This document shows positions 8,294 to 15,938 of a DNA stretch of 38,975 bases, piece by piece (the first letter of the stretch is position 1; each line of letters starts with the position of its first letter). The position numbers were made by a program, and so were the translations under genes. A model generated the notes under the pieces. It ran no database searches. It saw only the letters and a list, made by a program, of their open reading frames with translations, and was not told where the DNA came from. The stretch comes from Rubrivivax sp. (GTDB lineage Bacteria; Pseudomonadota; Gammaproteobacteria; Burkholderiales; Burkholderiaceae_C), in assembly GCA_019635285.1 (NCBI GenBank), contig JAHBZS010000045.1, positions 1 to 38,975 on the forward strand, written 5' to 3'.

Positions 8294-8827
8294 ATGTCTC
8301 GCGTAGGAAAGATGCCGGTCACCGTCCCGCAGGGCGTGGACGTGTCGATCACGGCGGATCAGATTTCGGTCAAGGGCAGCAACGGCACGCTGGTGCGCGG
8401 CATGAGCACGCTGGTGCATGTCAAGAAGGACGGCGCGACGCTGTCCTTCGAGCCGGCCAACGACGGTGCCGAGGCCAATGCCATGAGCGGCACGATGCGC
8501 GCGCTGGTCAACAACATGGTCAACGGCGTCACCAAGGGCTTCGAGAAGAAGCTGACGCTGGTGGGCGTGGGCTTCCGTGCGCAGGCGCAGGGCCAGAAGC
8601 TGAACCTGCAGGTGGGCTTCTCGCACCCGGTGGTCAAGGAGATGCCGGCCGGCGTCAAGGTGGAAACGCCGACGCAGACCGAGATCCTCATCAAGGGCGC
8701 CGATCGCCAGTCCGTCGGCCAGGTGGCCGCGGAGGTGCGCGCGATCCGTCCGCCCGAGCCCTACAAGGGCAAGGGCATCCGCTACGCCGATGAGCGCGTC
8801 GCCCTGAAAGAAACGAAGAAGAAGTAA
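8294..8827 (+). CDS. rplF: 50S ribosomal protein L6
   Basis: The gene encodes 177 residues, as in E. coli. It is started at the ATG at 8294 ([16 protein letters not shown]) behind AGGAAGGAGAACGAG; the longer frame from 8249 overlaps rpsH. Two L6 repeats and the C-terminal [16 protein letters not shown] signature are present. L6 binds near the sarcin-ricin loop, close to the factor-binding site. Confidence 0.98.
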   Translation: MSRVGKMPVTVPQGVDVSITADQISVKGSNGTLVRGMSTLVHVKKDGATLSFEPANDGAEANAMSGTMRALVNNMVNGVTKGFEKKLTLVGVGFRAQAQGQKLNLQVGFSHPVVKEMPAGVKVETPTQTEILIKGADRQSVGQVAAEVRAIRPPEPYKGKGIRYADERVALKETKKK

Positions 8828-8838
8828 GGAGCGACACC

Positions 8839-9204
8839 ATGTTGAACAAGAAGGAACAGCGTCTTCGCCGCTCGCGCCAGACCCGCGCGCGCATCGCGAA
8901 GCAGGTCGTGGCCCGGCTGACGGTGTACCGCTCCAACCTGCACGTCTACGCCAGCGTCATCTCCGACGATGGCAGCCGCGTGCTGGCCAGTGCCTCCACC
9001 GCCGAGAAGGCGGTGCGCGAGCAGCTCGGTGGCGACGGCAAGGGTGGCAATACCGCGGCCGCGGCGATCGTCGGCAAGCGCATCGCCGAGAAGGCCAAGG
9101 CGGCGGGCATCGACAAGGTGGCGTTCGACCGCGCGGGCTTTGCGTTCCATGGCCGCGTCAAGGCGCTGGCCGAGGCGGCGCGCGAAGCCGGCCTGCAGTT
9201 CTAA
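8839..9204 (+). CDS. rplR: 50S ribosomal protein L18
   Basis: The gene encodes 121 residues (E. coli 117). It has the [18 protein letters not shown] basic N-terminus and the [24 protein letters not shown] end typical of L18, which with L5 loads 5S rRNA onto the large subunit. It follows rplF by 11 bases behind a TAAGGAG site and precedes rpsE by 24 bases. Confidence 0.98.
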   Translation: MLNKKEQRLRRSRQTRARIAKQVVARLTVYRSNLHVYASVISDDGSRVLASASTAEKAVREQLGGDGKGGNTAAAAIVGKRIAEKAKAAGIDKVAFDRAGFAFHGRVKALAEAAREAGLQF

Positions 9205-9228
9205 GCGCAGCAGCGAAGGATTCGAGAG

Positions 9229-9747
9229 ATGGCAAAGTTTCAACCCCGCGCGCAGACCGAAGGCAACGACGACGGCCTGAAGGAAAAGATGATCGCGGTG
9301 AACCGCGTGACCAAGGTGGTCAAGGGCGGCCGCACGCTGAGCTTCGCGGCGCTGACCGTGGTCGGTGATGGCGATGGCCGCGTCGGCATGGGCAAGGGCA
9401 AGGCCAAGGAAGTGCCGGTGTCGGTGCAGAAGGCCATGGAAGACGCGCGCCGCAACCTGGTGAAGGTGGCGCTGAAGAACGGCACCGTGCACCACAACAT
9501 GCGCGGCCAGCACGGCGCGGCCAAGGTGCTGATCGCGCCGGCGCCGGCCGGCACCGGCATCATCGCCGGCGGCCCGATGCGCGCGGTGTTCGAAGTCATG
9601 GGCGTCACCGACGTCGTGGCCAAGAATCTCGGCTCGACCAATCCGTACAACATGGTGCGCGCCACGCTGCATGCACTGAAGAACTCGACCACGCCGGGCG
9701 AGGTCGCGGCCAAGCGCGGCAAGTCGGTCGAAGAGCTCTTCAACTGA
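9229..9747 (+). CDS. rpsE: 30S ribosomal protein S5
   Basis: The gene encodes 172 residues (E. coli 167). The double-stranded RNA-binding-like domain with [16 protein letters not shown] and [18 protein letters not shown], followed by [15 protein letters not shown], is the S5 signature. The glycine-rich loops are where fidelity mutations fall in other bacteria. S5 lies at the mRNA entry site with S3 and S4. It is in standard position between rplR and rpmD. Confidence 0.98.
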   Translation: MAKFQPRAQTEGNDDGLKEKMIAVNRVTKVVKGGRTLSFAALTVVGDGDGRVGMGKGKAKEVPVSVQKAMEDARRNLVKVALKNGTVHHNMRGQHGAAKVLIAPAPAGTGIIAGGPMRAVFEVMGVTDVVAKNLGSTNPYNMVRATLHALKNSTTPGEVAAKRGKSVEELFN

Positions 9748-9766
9748 AGCGCGCCAGGAGAAGACG

Positions 9767-9949
9767 ATGACTGACAAGAAGTCGGTGACGGTGAAGCTGG
9801 TCAGAAGCCCGATCGGCACCAAGCAGTCGCACCGCGACACGGTGCGCGGCCTGGGCCTGCGCAAGCTGAACAGCGAATCGGTGCTCGAAGACACGCCCGC
9901 CGTGCGCGGCATGATCAACAAGATCGCCTACCTCGTGAAGGTGCTCTGA
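9767..9949 (+). CDS. rpmD: 50S ribosomal protein L30
   Basis: The gene encodes 60 residues (E. coli 59). It has the [25 protein letters not shown] signature of L30 and a CxP-free bacterial core. It is preceded by an AGGAGAAG site and ends two bases before the rplO start, so translation of the two is probably coupled. Confidence 0.97.
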   Translation: MTDKKSVTVKLVRSPIGTKQSHRDTVRGLGLRKLNSESVLEDTPAVRGMINKIAYLVKVL

Positions 9950-9951
9950 AC

Positions 9952-10383
9952 ATGGAACTCAACACGATCAAACCCGCAGCCGGCGCCAAGCGCGCGCGGC
10001 GCCGTGTCGGCCGTGGCATCGGCTCCGGCCTGGGCAAGACGGCGGGCCGTGGCCACAAGGGCCAGAAGTCGCGTGCCGGCGGTTTCCACAAGGTGGGCTT
10101 CGAAGGCGGCCAGATGCCGCTGCAGCGTCGCCTGCCCAAGCGCGGCTTCAAGTCGCTGACGGCCGCCTACAACGCCGAGATCACGCTGGCCGAATTGCAG
10201 CGCCTGGGCGCGGACGAGGTCGACGTGCTGGCGCTGAAGCAGGCTGGCCTGGTGGATGACCGCGCCAAGACGGTCAAGGTCATCAAGTCGGGCGAGCTGA
10301 GCAAGAAGGTCGTGCTCAAGGGCATCGGCGCGACCGCCGGCGCCAAGGCCGCGATCGAGGCCGCCGGCGGCTCGGTGGGCTGA
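9952..10383 (+). CDS. rplO: 50S ribosomal protein L15
   Basis: The gene encodes 143 residues (E. coli 144). The N-terminal glycine-rich tail ([21 protein letters not shown]) that threads into 23S rRNA and the [17 protein letters not shown] motif are both present. It starts two bases after rpmD and ends 29 bases before secY. Confidence 0.98.
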   Translation: MELNTIKPAAGAKRARRRVGRGIGSGLGKTAGRGHKGQKSRAGGFHKVGFEGGQMPLQRRLPKRGFKSLTAAYNAEITLAELQRLGADEVDVLALKQAGLVDDRAKTVKVIKSGELSKKVVLKGIGATAGAKAAIEAAGGSVG

Positions 10384-10412
10384 ACGCGCAGCGCATAACC
10401 CTCAACTGACAC

Positions 10413-11723
10413 GTGGCAACTTCGGCAAACCAGCTGGCCAAGAGCGGCAAGTTCGGCGACCTGCGTCGCCGGCTCGTCTTTCTGCTGCTCGCGCTGGTGG
10501 TCTACCGGCTGGGCGCGCACATCCCCGTGCCCGGCATCGACCCGGCGCAGCTGCAGCAGCTGTTCAAGAGCCAGTCGGGCGGCATCCTGAACTTGTTCAA
10601 CATGTTCTCGGGCGGTGCGCTGTCGCGCTTCACCGTGTTCGCGTTGGGCATCATGCCGTACATCTCGGCGTCGATCATCATGCAGTTGATGACCTACGTC
10701 GTGCCGTCGCTGGAGGCCATCAAGAAGGAAGGCGAAGCGGGGCGGCGCAAGATCACGCAGTACACGCGCTACGGCACCCTGGTGCTGGCGCTGTTCCAGT
10801 CGCTGGGCATCGCCATGGCGCTGGAAGGCTCTCCGGGGCTGGTCATCAGCCCGGGCTTCGGCTTCCGCATGACCGCGGTGGTCAGCCTGGTGGCGGGCAC
10901 CATGTTCCTGATGTGGCTGGGTGAGCAGATCACCGAGCGCGGCCTGGGCAACGGCATCTCGATCCTGATCTTCGCCGGCATCGTGGCCGGTCTGCCGAGC
11001 GCGCTGGCCGGCCTGTTCGAACTGGTGCGCACCGGCTCGATGAGCATCATCGCCAGCCTGTTCATCATGGTCGTGGTGGTGCTGGTCACCTATCTGGTGG
11101 TCTTCGTCGAGCGCGGGCAACGCAAGATCCTGGTCAACTACGCCAAGCGCCAGGTGGGCAACAAGGTCTATGGCGGCCAGAGCTCGCACCTGCCGCTGAA
11201 GCTGAACATGTCGGGCGTGATCCCGCCGATCTTCGCCAGCTCGATCATCCTGCTTCCGGCGACGATCGTCGGCTGGTTCGCCACCGGCGAAGGCATGCGC
11301 TGGCTGAAGAACATTTCCGGGGCCCTGTCGCCGGGGCAGCCGATCTACGTGATGCTGTATGCCGCGATGATCGTGTTCTTCTGCTTCTTCTACACGGCGC
11401 TGGTCTTCAACAGCCGCGAGACCGCGGACAACCTGAAGAAGAGCGGCGCCTTCATCCCGGGCATCCGCCCGGGCGAGCAGACAGCCAAGCACATCGACCG
11501 CATCCTGTCGCGGCTGACGCTGGTGGGCGCGGTGTACATCACGCTGGTCTGCCTGCTGCCCGAGTTTCTGGTGCTGAAGTACAACGTGCCGTTCTACTTC
11601 GGCGGCACGTCGCTGCTGATCATCGTCGTGGTCACGATGGATTTCTGGGCCCAGGTGCAGAGCTACGTGATGAGCCAGCAGTACGAATCGCTGCTGAAGA
11701 AGGCCAACTTCAAGGCCAGCTGA
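10413..11723 (+). CDS. secY: Protein translocase subunit SecY
   Basis: The gene encodes 436 residues (E. coli 443), started at a GTG. SecY is the ten-helix channel of the Sec translocon in the inner membrane. [12 protein letters not shown] follows TM1, [17 protein letters not shown] is the lateral-gate region, and the cytoplasmic loop carries [18 protein letters not shown]. The [10 protein letters not shown] loop near residue 350 lies before the last two helices. It is the usual last-but-few gene of the spc operon, followed by infA. No good Shine-Dalgarno is visible just before the GTG, so coupling to rplO may matter. Confidence 0.98.
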   Translation: MATSANQLAKSGKFGDLRRRLVFLLLALVVYRLGAHIPVPGIDPAQLQQLFKSQSGGILNLFNMFSGGALSRFTVFALGIMPYISASIIMQLMTYVVPSLEAIKKEGEAGRRKITQYTRYGTLVLALFQSLGIAMALEGSPGLVISPGFGFRMTAVVSLVAGTMFLMWLGEQITERGLGNGISILIFAGIVAGLPSALAGLFELVRTGSMSIIASLFIMVVVVLVTYLVVFVERGQRKILVNYAKRQVGNKVYGGQSSHLPLKLNMSGVIPPIFASSIILLPATIVGWFATGEGMRWLKNISGALSPGQPIYVMLYAAMIVFFCFFYTALVFNSRETADNLKKSGAFIPGIRPGEQTAKHIDRILSRLTLVGAVYITLVCLLPEFLVLKYNVPFYFGGTSLLIIVVVTMDFWAQVQSYVMSQQYESLLKKANFKAS

Positions 11724-11742
11724 GAGTCAACGAACGGAGCAC

Positions 11743-11961
11743 ATGGCCAAGGACGACGTCATCCAGATGCAGGGCGAGATTCTCGAGAATCTGCCCAATG
11801 CCACCTTCCGCGTGAAGCTGGAGAACGGGCATGTCGTGCTGGGGCACATCTCCGGGAAGATGCGCATGCACTACATCCGCATCCTGCCGGGTGACAAGGT
11901 GACGGTGGAATTGACCCCCTACGATCTGAGCCGCGCTCGCATCGTGTTCCGGGCCAAGTGA
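11743..11961 (+). CDS. infA: Translation initiation factor IF-1
   Basis: The gene encodes 72 residues, exactly the E. coli length. It is an OB-fold protein with [23 protein letters not shown] and [21 protein letters not shown]-1 occupies the A site during initiation and helps select the initiator tRNA, a copy of which is encoded about 3.5 kb downstream. Position between secY and rpmJ is the common betaproteobacterial arrangement. ACGGAG precedes the ATG. Confidence 0.98.
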   Translation: MAKDDVIQMQGEILENLPNATFRVKLENGHVVLGHISGKMRMHYIRILPGDKVTVELTPYDLSRARIVFRAK

Positions 11962-11987
11962 GTCGAGATTAGGTCAAGGAGAAGAGC

Positions 11988-12101
11988 ATGAAAGTCGCCG
12001 CATCGGTGAAGAAGATGTGCCGCAATTGCAAGGTCATCCGCCGCAAGGGTGTGGTGCGCGTGATCTGCACCGACCCGCGCCACAAGCAGCGCCAGGGTTA
12101 A
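11988..12101 (+). CDS. rpmJ: 50S ribosomal protein L36
   Basis: This small gene encodes 37 residues ([20 protein letters not shown]...), with a consensus AAGGAGAAGAG ribosome-binding site. It is the zinc-binding form: Cys11, Cys14, Cys27 and His32 make a complete zinc ribbon. Zinc-containing L36 has zinc-free paralogues in many bacteria that are used under zinc starvation; none is in this window. It sits between infA and rpsM as expected. Confidence 0.97.
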   Translation: MKVAASVKKMCRNCKVIRRKGVVRVICTDPRHKQRQG

Positions 12102-12117
12102 TCAGAGGAACAGCAAC

Positions 12118-12483
12118 ATGGCACGTATCGCTGGCATCAACATTCCGCCGCACAAGCATGCCGAGATCGGCTTGACGGCGATCTTCGGCATTGGCCGTCC
12201 GACCGCGCAGAAGATCTGCGAGCAGGTCGGCATTCCGTACTCGAAGAAGATCAAGGACCTGAGCGACAGCGACCTCGAGAAGATCCGCGAGGAGATCGGT
12301 CGCCTGACGATCGAGGGTGACCTGCGGCGCGAGATTTCGATCAACATCAAGCGCCTGATGGACCTGGGCTGCTACCGCGGCATGCGCCATCGCCGCGGCC
12401 TGCCGCTGCGCGGCCAGCGCACGCGCACCAACGCGCGCACCCGCAAGGGCCCGCGCAAGGGCGCGGCCGCGCTGAAGAAGTAA
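12118..12483 (+). CDS. rpsM: 30S ribosomal protein S13
   Basis: The gene encodes 121 residues (E. coli 118). It begins [18 protein letters not shown] with the helix-hairpin-helix [15 protein letters not shown], and ends in the basic tail [17 protein letters not shown] that contacts P-site tRNA. It opens the alpha operon block after rpmJ. In E. coli the S4 repressor binds the leader of this gene, but here only 16 bases separate rpmJ from rpsM, leaving no room for that leader. Confidence 0.98.
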   Translation: MARIAGINIPPHKHAEIGLTAIFGIGRPTAQKICEQVGIPYSKKIKDLSDSDLEKIREEIGRLTIEGDLRREISINIKRLMDLGCYRGMRHRRGLPLRGQRTRTNARTRKGPRKGAAALKK

Positions 12484-12512
12484 GCCCCTAGCCGTATACA
12501 GAAAGTCAAGAC

Positions 12513-12917
12513 ATGGCCAAAGCACCTGTCAATACCGCTGCGCGCCGCGTGAGCAAGAAGGTCCGCAAGAACATCGCGGACGGCATTGCGCACGTGCACG
12601 CGTCGTTCAACAACACCATCATCACCATCACCGACCGTCAGGGCGGTGCGCTGGCATGGGCGTCCAGCGGCGGCCAGGGCTTCAAGGGCTCGCGCAAGTC
12701 GACGCCGTTTGCCGCCCAGGTGGCCGCCGAAGTGGCCGGCCGGGCCGCGCAGGAGCAGGGCATCAAGAACCTGGACGTGCGCATCAAGGGCCCGGGGCCG
12801 GGCCGCGAGTCGTCGGTGCGTGCGCTGGCGGCCCTCGGCATCCGCATCAACCTGATCTCGGACGTGACGCCGATCCCGCACAACGGCTGCCGCCCGCAGA
12901 AGCGCCGCCGCATCTGA
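12513..12917 (+). CDS. rpsK: 30S ribosomal protein S11
   Basis: The gene encodes 134 residues (E. coli 129). [21 protein letters not shown] and the C-terminal [18 protein letters not shown] are diagnostic. The conserved Asn-Gly in that tail is the site of isoaspartate formation in E. coli S11. S11 forms the platform around the E-site mRNA. The gene ends with a TGA immediately followed by a short hairpin and a new -10 box, so transcription is probably renewed before rpsD. Confidence 0.98.
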   Translation: MAKAPVNTAARRVSKKVRKNIADGIAHVHASFNNTIITITDRQGGALAWASSGGQGFKGSRKSTPFAAQVAAEVAGRAAQEQGIKNLDVRIKGPGPGRESSVRALAALGIRINLISDVTPIPHNGCRPQKRRRI

Positions 12918-12933
12918 CCCGCACCACCGCGGG
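12918..12933 (+). terminator. Short hairpin after rpsK
   Basis: CCCGC (12918-12922) and GCGGG (12929-12933) form a 5-bp stem directly after the rpsK stop. There is no T-run, so on its own it is a weak terminator candidate. I list it because the two other promoter junctions in the ribosomal cluster have a hairpin at the same place. Confidence 0.3.
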
Positions 12934-12945
12934 GCGCAGTTCGGA

Positions 12946-12951
12946 TACAAT
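12946..12951 (+). promoter_or_regulatory. Probable -10 box of a promoter for rpsD
   Basis: TACAAT at 12946-12951 is a good -10 match. No convincing -35 is present at 16-18 bases upstream. GCTTTTCC begins six bases after the box, the same distance as in the rplC and rplN promoters, which is the main reason to believe it. Confidence 0.5.
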
Positions 12952-12956
12952 TTAGA

Positions 12957-13114
12957 GCTTTTCCCGCGCGCCGTGACCTGCGGCCGCGGTTCACCGGAAG
13001 GGCCGCTCCCGCAGCGGCGCTTCGCCAAGCCCACCGTCTGAGCGACATCAAGAACACCGCCAGACTTGCGCGGCGTGCCTGCCGGCACGGCCGCGTCAGA
13101 CAGAAGGACATCTC
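12957..13114 (+). promoter_or_regulatory. Structured 5' leader of rpsD
   Basis: Three stems can be drawn in these 158 bases. They are GTGACC/GGTTCAC (about 12973-12994), a perfect GCCGCT/AGCGGC (13002-13007 with 13013-13018), and CGCGGCGTGCC (13069-13079) with GGCACGGCCGCG (13084-13095), 11 pairs with one bulge. No ORF is evident. S4 is a known autogenous repressor in other bacteria, so control of rpsD by its own product through this leader is a reasonable inference. Confidence 0.5.
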
Positions 13115-13738
13115 GTGGCACGTTATCTCGGACCCAAGGCCAAGCTGGCCCGCCGTGAAGGCACCGACCTCTACCTGAAAAGCGCCCGCCGCCCGATCGG
13201 CGACAAGGCCAAGTTCGAAAGCAAGCCGGGTCAGCACGGCCGCACCAGCGGCTCGCGCACCAGCGATTTCGGCCTGCAACTGCGCGAGAAGCAGAAGGTC
13301 AAGCGCATGTACGGCGTGCTCGAGCGCCAGTTCCGCCGCTACTTCGAAGAGGCCGAGCGCCGCCGCGGCAACACCGGTGCGAACCTGCTGTTCCTGCTGG
13401 AATCGCGGCTCGACAACGTGGTCTACCGCATGGGCTTCGGCTCGACCCGTGCCGAGGCGCGCCAGCTGGTGTCGCACAAGGCCATCACCGTCAACGGGCA
13501 GGTCGTGAACATCGCCTCCTACCTGGTGAAGGCGGGTGACGCGATCTCGATCCGCGAGAACGCCAAGAAGCAGTTGCGCGTGCAGGACGCGCTGAAGCTG
13601 GCGGGCAGCATCGGCATGCCCGACTGGGTGCAGGTCGACGCGACCAAGATGGAAGGCGTCTTCAAGAAGCTGCCCGATCGCGACCAGTTCGGCTCCGAGA
13701 TCAACGAGTCGCTGATCGTCGAGTTGTATTCGCGCTAA
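13115..13738 (+). CDS. rpsD: 30S ribosomal protein S4
   Basis: The gene encodes 207 residues (E. coli 206) from a GTG start behind AGAAGGA. It begins [21 protein letters not shown]. The S4 RNA-binding domain is centred on [35 protein letters not shown]4 starts 30S assembly and, in E. coli and Bacillus, represses its own operon. A 197-base gap with promoter and structured leader precedes it. It is followed by a hairpin and then rpoA. Confidence 0.98.
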   Translation: MARYLGPKAKLARREGTDLYLKSARRPIGDKAKFESKPGQHGRTSGSRTSDFGLQLREKQKVKRMYGVLERQFRRYFEEAERRRGNTGANLLFLLESRLDNVVYRMGFGSTRAEARQLVSHKAITVNGQVVNIASYLVKAGDAISIRENAKKQLRVQDALKLAGSIGMPDWVQVDATKMEGVFKKLPDRDQFGSEINESLIVELYSR

Positions 13739-13751
13739 ACGACACGCGCGC

Positions 13752-13776
13752 GGGTTCGGCCCCGGTGGCCGAGCCC
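13752..13776 (+). terminator. Hairpin between rpsD and rpoA
   Basis: GGGTTCGGCC (13752-13761) pairs with GGCCGAGCCC (13767-13776) over 10 positions with one G-U pair, starting 13 bases after the rpsD stop. It is followed by TTGTCAG, which is not a proper T-run. It could attenuate read-through or stabilise the upstream mRNA end. The rest of the 154-base gap before rpoA has another imperfect stem (GCTTCG...CGAAGC, about 13789-13812) and no clear promoter. Confidence 0.45.
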
Positions 13777-13892
13777 TTGTCAGTTGCTGCTTCGCGTGCC
13801 GGGCACGAAGCTGGCGGTACCCCAAGCCCGGCATTTGTCCATCAGCCTTATCGGTGTAACGAGCCGAGGGTATTGAGAGGAACCGAGACGCA

Positions 13893-14885
13893 ATGCAAAC
13901 CAATCTGCTGAAGCCCAACAAAGCCATCCAGGTCGAACCGCTCGGCGGCAACCGCGCCAAGGTGACGCTGGAGCCGTTCGAACGCGGCTATGGCCATACG
14001 CTGGGTAACGCACTGCGGCGCGTGCTGCTGTCGTCGATGGTCGGCCACGCGCCCACCGAAGTGACGATCGCCGGCGTGCTGCACGAGTACTCGACGATCG
14101 ACGGCGTGCAGGAAGACGTGGTGCACATCATGCTCAACCTGAAGGGCGTGGTGTTCCGTCTGCACAACCGCGACGAAGTCACGCTGGTGCTGCGCAAGGA
14201 AGGCGAAGGCCCGGTCACGGCCGGCGACATCCAGACGCCCCACGACGTGGAGATCATCAACCCCGAGCACGTCATTGCCCACCTGTCGCAGGGCGGCAAG
14301 CTGGACATGCAGATCAAGGTCGAGAAGGGCCGCGGCTACGTGCCCGGCAACCTGCGCCGCTACGGCGACGAGCCGACCAAGTCGATCGGCCGCATCGTGC
14401 TCGACGCCTCGTTCTCGCCGGTCAACCGGGTGAGCTACGCGGTGGAAAACGCGCGCGTGGAGCAGCGCACCGACCTGGACAAGCTGGTCATGGAGATCCA
14501 GACCAACGGCGCCATGTCGCCCGAGGAAGCCATCCGCGCTTCGGCCAAGATCCTGGTCGAGCAGCTGGCCATCTTCGCGCAGCTCGAACCCAACGGCCAG
14601 GGCATCTTCGATGCGCCGATTTCGCGCCCGACGCCGAACTTCGACCCGATCCTGCTGCGTCCGGTGGACGAACTCGAGCTGACCGTGCGCTCGGCCAACT
14701 GCCTGAAGGCCGAGAACATCTACTACATCGGCGACCTGATCCAGCGCACCGAGACCGAGCTGCTGAAGACCCCGAACCTGGGCCGCAAGTCGCTCAACGA
14801 AATCAAGGAAGTGCTGGCTTCGCGCGGCCTGACGCTGGGCGCGCGCCTGGAGAACTGGCCGCCGCAGAACCTGGACAAGCGATAA
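13893..14885 (+). CDS. rpoA: RNA polymerase alpha subunit
   Basis: The gene encodes 330 residues (E. coli 329). The N-terminal assembly domain shows [26 protein letters not shown]. After the linker the C-terminal domain begins near residue 250 ([24 protein letters not shown]) and contains the [19 protein letters not shown] helices that bind UP-element DNA and activators. It lies in the usual alpha-operon position between rpsD and rplQ. A GAGAGGAAC stretch upstream of the ATG is the likely ribosome-binding region. Confidence 0.98.
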   Translation: MQTNLLKPNKAIQVEPLGGNRAKVTLEPFERGYGHTLGNALRRVLLSSMVGHAPTEVTIAGVLHEYSTIDGVQEDVVHIMLNLKGVVFRLHNRDEVTLVLRKEGEGPVTAGDIQTPHDVEIINPEHVIAHLSQGGKLDMQIKVEKGRGYVPGNLRRYGDEPTKSIGRIVLDASFSPVNRVSYAVENARVEQRTDLDKLVMEIQTNGAMSPEEAIRASAKILVEQLAIFAQLEPNGQGIFDAPISRPTPNFDPILLRPVDELELTVRSANCLKAENIYYIGDLIQRTETELLKTPNLGRKSLNEIKEVLASRGLTLGARLENWPPQNLDKR

Positions 14886-14903
14886 CGCTTCGCAAGACGT
14901 AGA

Positions 14904-14988
14904 GACGGCGCAAGCGCCGTCAAAGCGTGTGGCCCTCGCAAGCGAGGGCCGGATGTGGCAACCCCCGGTACCTGATACGGCCGGGGTT
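14904..14988 (+). repeat. Three consecutive hairpins between rpoA and rplQ
   Basis: The 124-base gap contains three stem-loops in a row. They are GACGGCG-CAAG-CGCCGTC (14904-14921), GGCCCTCG-CAAG-CGAGGGCC (14931-14950), and AACCCC(C)GG...CCGGGGTT (14960-14988). The first two share the same CG-CAAG-CG top. None is followed by a T-run. They may be processing or stability elements, or an attenuator adjusting rplQ relative to rpoA. No promoter is visible between them. Confidence 0.55.
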
Positions 14989-15009
14989 CAATAAGGAGAG
15001 ATCAGCACC

Positions 15010-15408
15010 ATGCGCCACCGCAACGGACTACGCAAACTCAACCGCACCAGCGAACATCGCCAGGCGATGCTGCGCAACATGTGCAATTCGCTGCTGCAGC
15101 ACGAAGCCATCAAGACCACGCTGCCCAAGGCCAAGGAACTGCGCCGCGTGGTCGAGCCGCTGATCACGCTGGCCAAGGAGCCGACGCTGTCGAACCGCCG
15201 CCTGGCCTTCGACCGCACGCGCGACCGCGACATCGTGACCAAGCTCTTCGGCGAGCTGGGCCCGCGCTACAAGGCGCGTCCGGGCGGCTACACGCGCATC
15301 CTGAAGATGGGTTTCCGCGTCGGCGACAACGCGCCGATGGCCTTCGTCGAGCTGGTCGATCGGCCGGAGCCCAAAGAGGCTGACGCCGCCGAAACCAAGC
15401 AGGATTGA
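15010..15408 (+). CDS. rplQ: 50S ribosomal protein L17
   Basis: The gene encodes 132 residues (E. coli 127). It begins [23 protein letters not shown] and contains the [21 protein letters not shown] segment of L17, which sits near the tunnel exit. The C-terminal tail beyond the core is acidic ([12 protein letters not shown]), a little longer than in E. coli. AAGGAGAG precedes the ATG. It is the last ribosomal protein gene of the cluster and ends 20 bases before a tRNA gene. Confidence 0.98.
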   Translation: MRHRNGLRKLNRTSEHRQAMLRNMCNSLLQHEAIKTTLPKAKELRRVVEPLITLAKEPTLSNRRLAFDRTRDRDIVTKLFGELGPRYKARPGGYTRILKMGFRVGDNAPMAFVELVDRPEPKEADAAETKQD

Positions 15409-15410
15409 CG

Positions 15411-15416
15411 TACAAT
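15411..15416 (+). promoter_or_regulatory. Possible -10 box for the initiator tRNA gene
   Basis: TACAAT lies just after the rplQ stop and 12 bases before the tRNA. A start at about 15423 would give a very short 5' extension for RNase P to remove. No good -35 is seen; the tRNA might instead be cut from read-through rplQ transcripts. Confidence 0.35.
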
Positions 15417-15428
15417 ATTCAGTTCTGG

Positions 15429-15506
<78 letters not shown>

Positions 15507-15515
15507 ACACCGCAG

Positions 15516-15553
15516 CAGCCCGACTCTCCGCGAGCCCGGGCTGTTTTTCTTTC
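15516..15553 (+). terminator. Rho-independent terminator after tRNA-fMet
   Basis: CAGCCCG (15516-15522) pairs with CGGGCTG (15537-15543) and is followed at once by TTTTTCTTTCT. This is the clearest intrinsic terminator in the window and closes the ribosomal cluster and tRNA unit before yajC. Confidence 0.85.
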
Positions 15554-15571
15554 TAGCCAGGGGACATCGAC

Positions 15572-15895
15572 GTGTTCATTTCCGAAGCCTTCGCACAGAC
15601 CGCACCCGCCGCCTCCGGCGGCGAATCCAGCCTGCTCAGCCTGCTGCCGCTGGTGCTGATGTTCGTGGTGCTGTACTTCATCATGATCCGCCCGCAGATG
15701 AAGCGCCAGAAGGAGCACAAGGCGATGGTCGAGGCCATCGCCAAGGGCGACGAGGTGGTCATCTCCGGCGGCGTGCTCGGCCGCATCGCCAAGCTCGGCG
15801 ACACCTACCTGCACGTGGAAGTGGCCAACGGCGTGGAACTGCAGGTGCAGCGCAACGCCGTGGTGCAGGTGCTGCCGAAGGGCACTTTCAAGTAG
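15572..15895 (+). CDS. yajC: Sec translocase accessory subunit YajC
   Basis: The gene encodes 107 residues from a GTG start (first residues FISEAFAQT) behind an AGGGGA site. There is one membrane segment at about residues 21-39 (LLSLLPLVLMFVVLYFIMI), followed by the conserved RPQMKRQKEHK and a small cytoplasmic beta domain with KGDEVVISGGVLGRI. YajC joins SecD-SecF next to SecYEG. It is 44 bases upstream of secD, in the standard yajC-secD-secF order. Confidence 0.96.
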   Translation: MFISEAFAQTAPAASGGESSLLSLLPLVLMFVVLYFIMIRPQMKRQKEHKAMVEAIAKGDEVVISGGVLGRIAKLGDTYLHVEVANGVELQVQRNAVVQVLPKGTFK

Positions 15896-15938
15896 CCACG
15901 CGATCTATGCCCGCAGTGCGCCGCGCAAGGAAGCCCTC

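Noticed and set aside
15403-15416. TTGACG directly before TACAAT as a -35/-10 pair for the tRNA gene
   Set aside because: The two hexamers are adjacent with no 16-18 bp spacer, so they cannot be one sigma-70 promoter. Only the -10 is kept, with low confidence.
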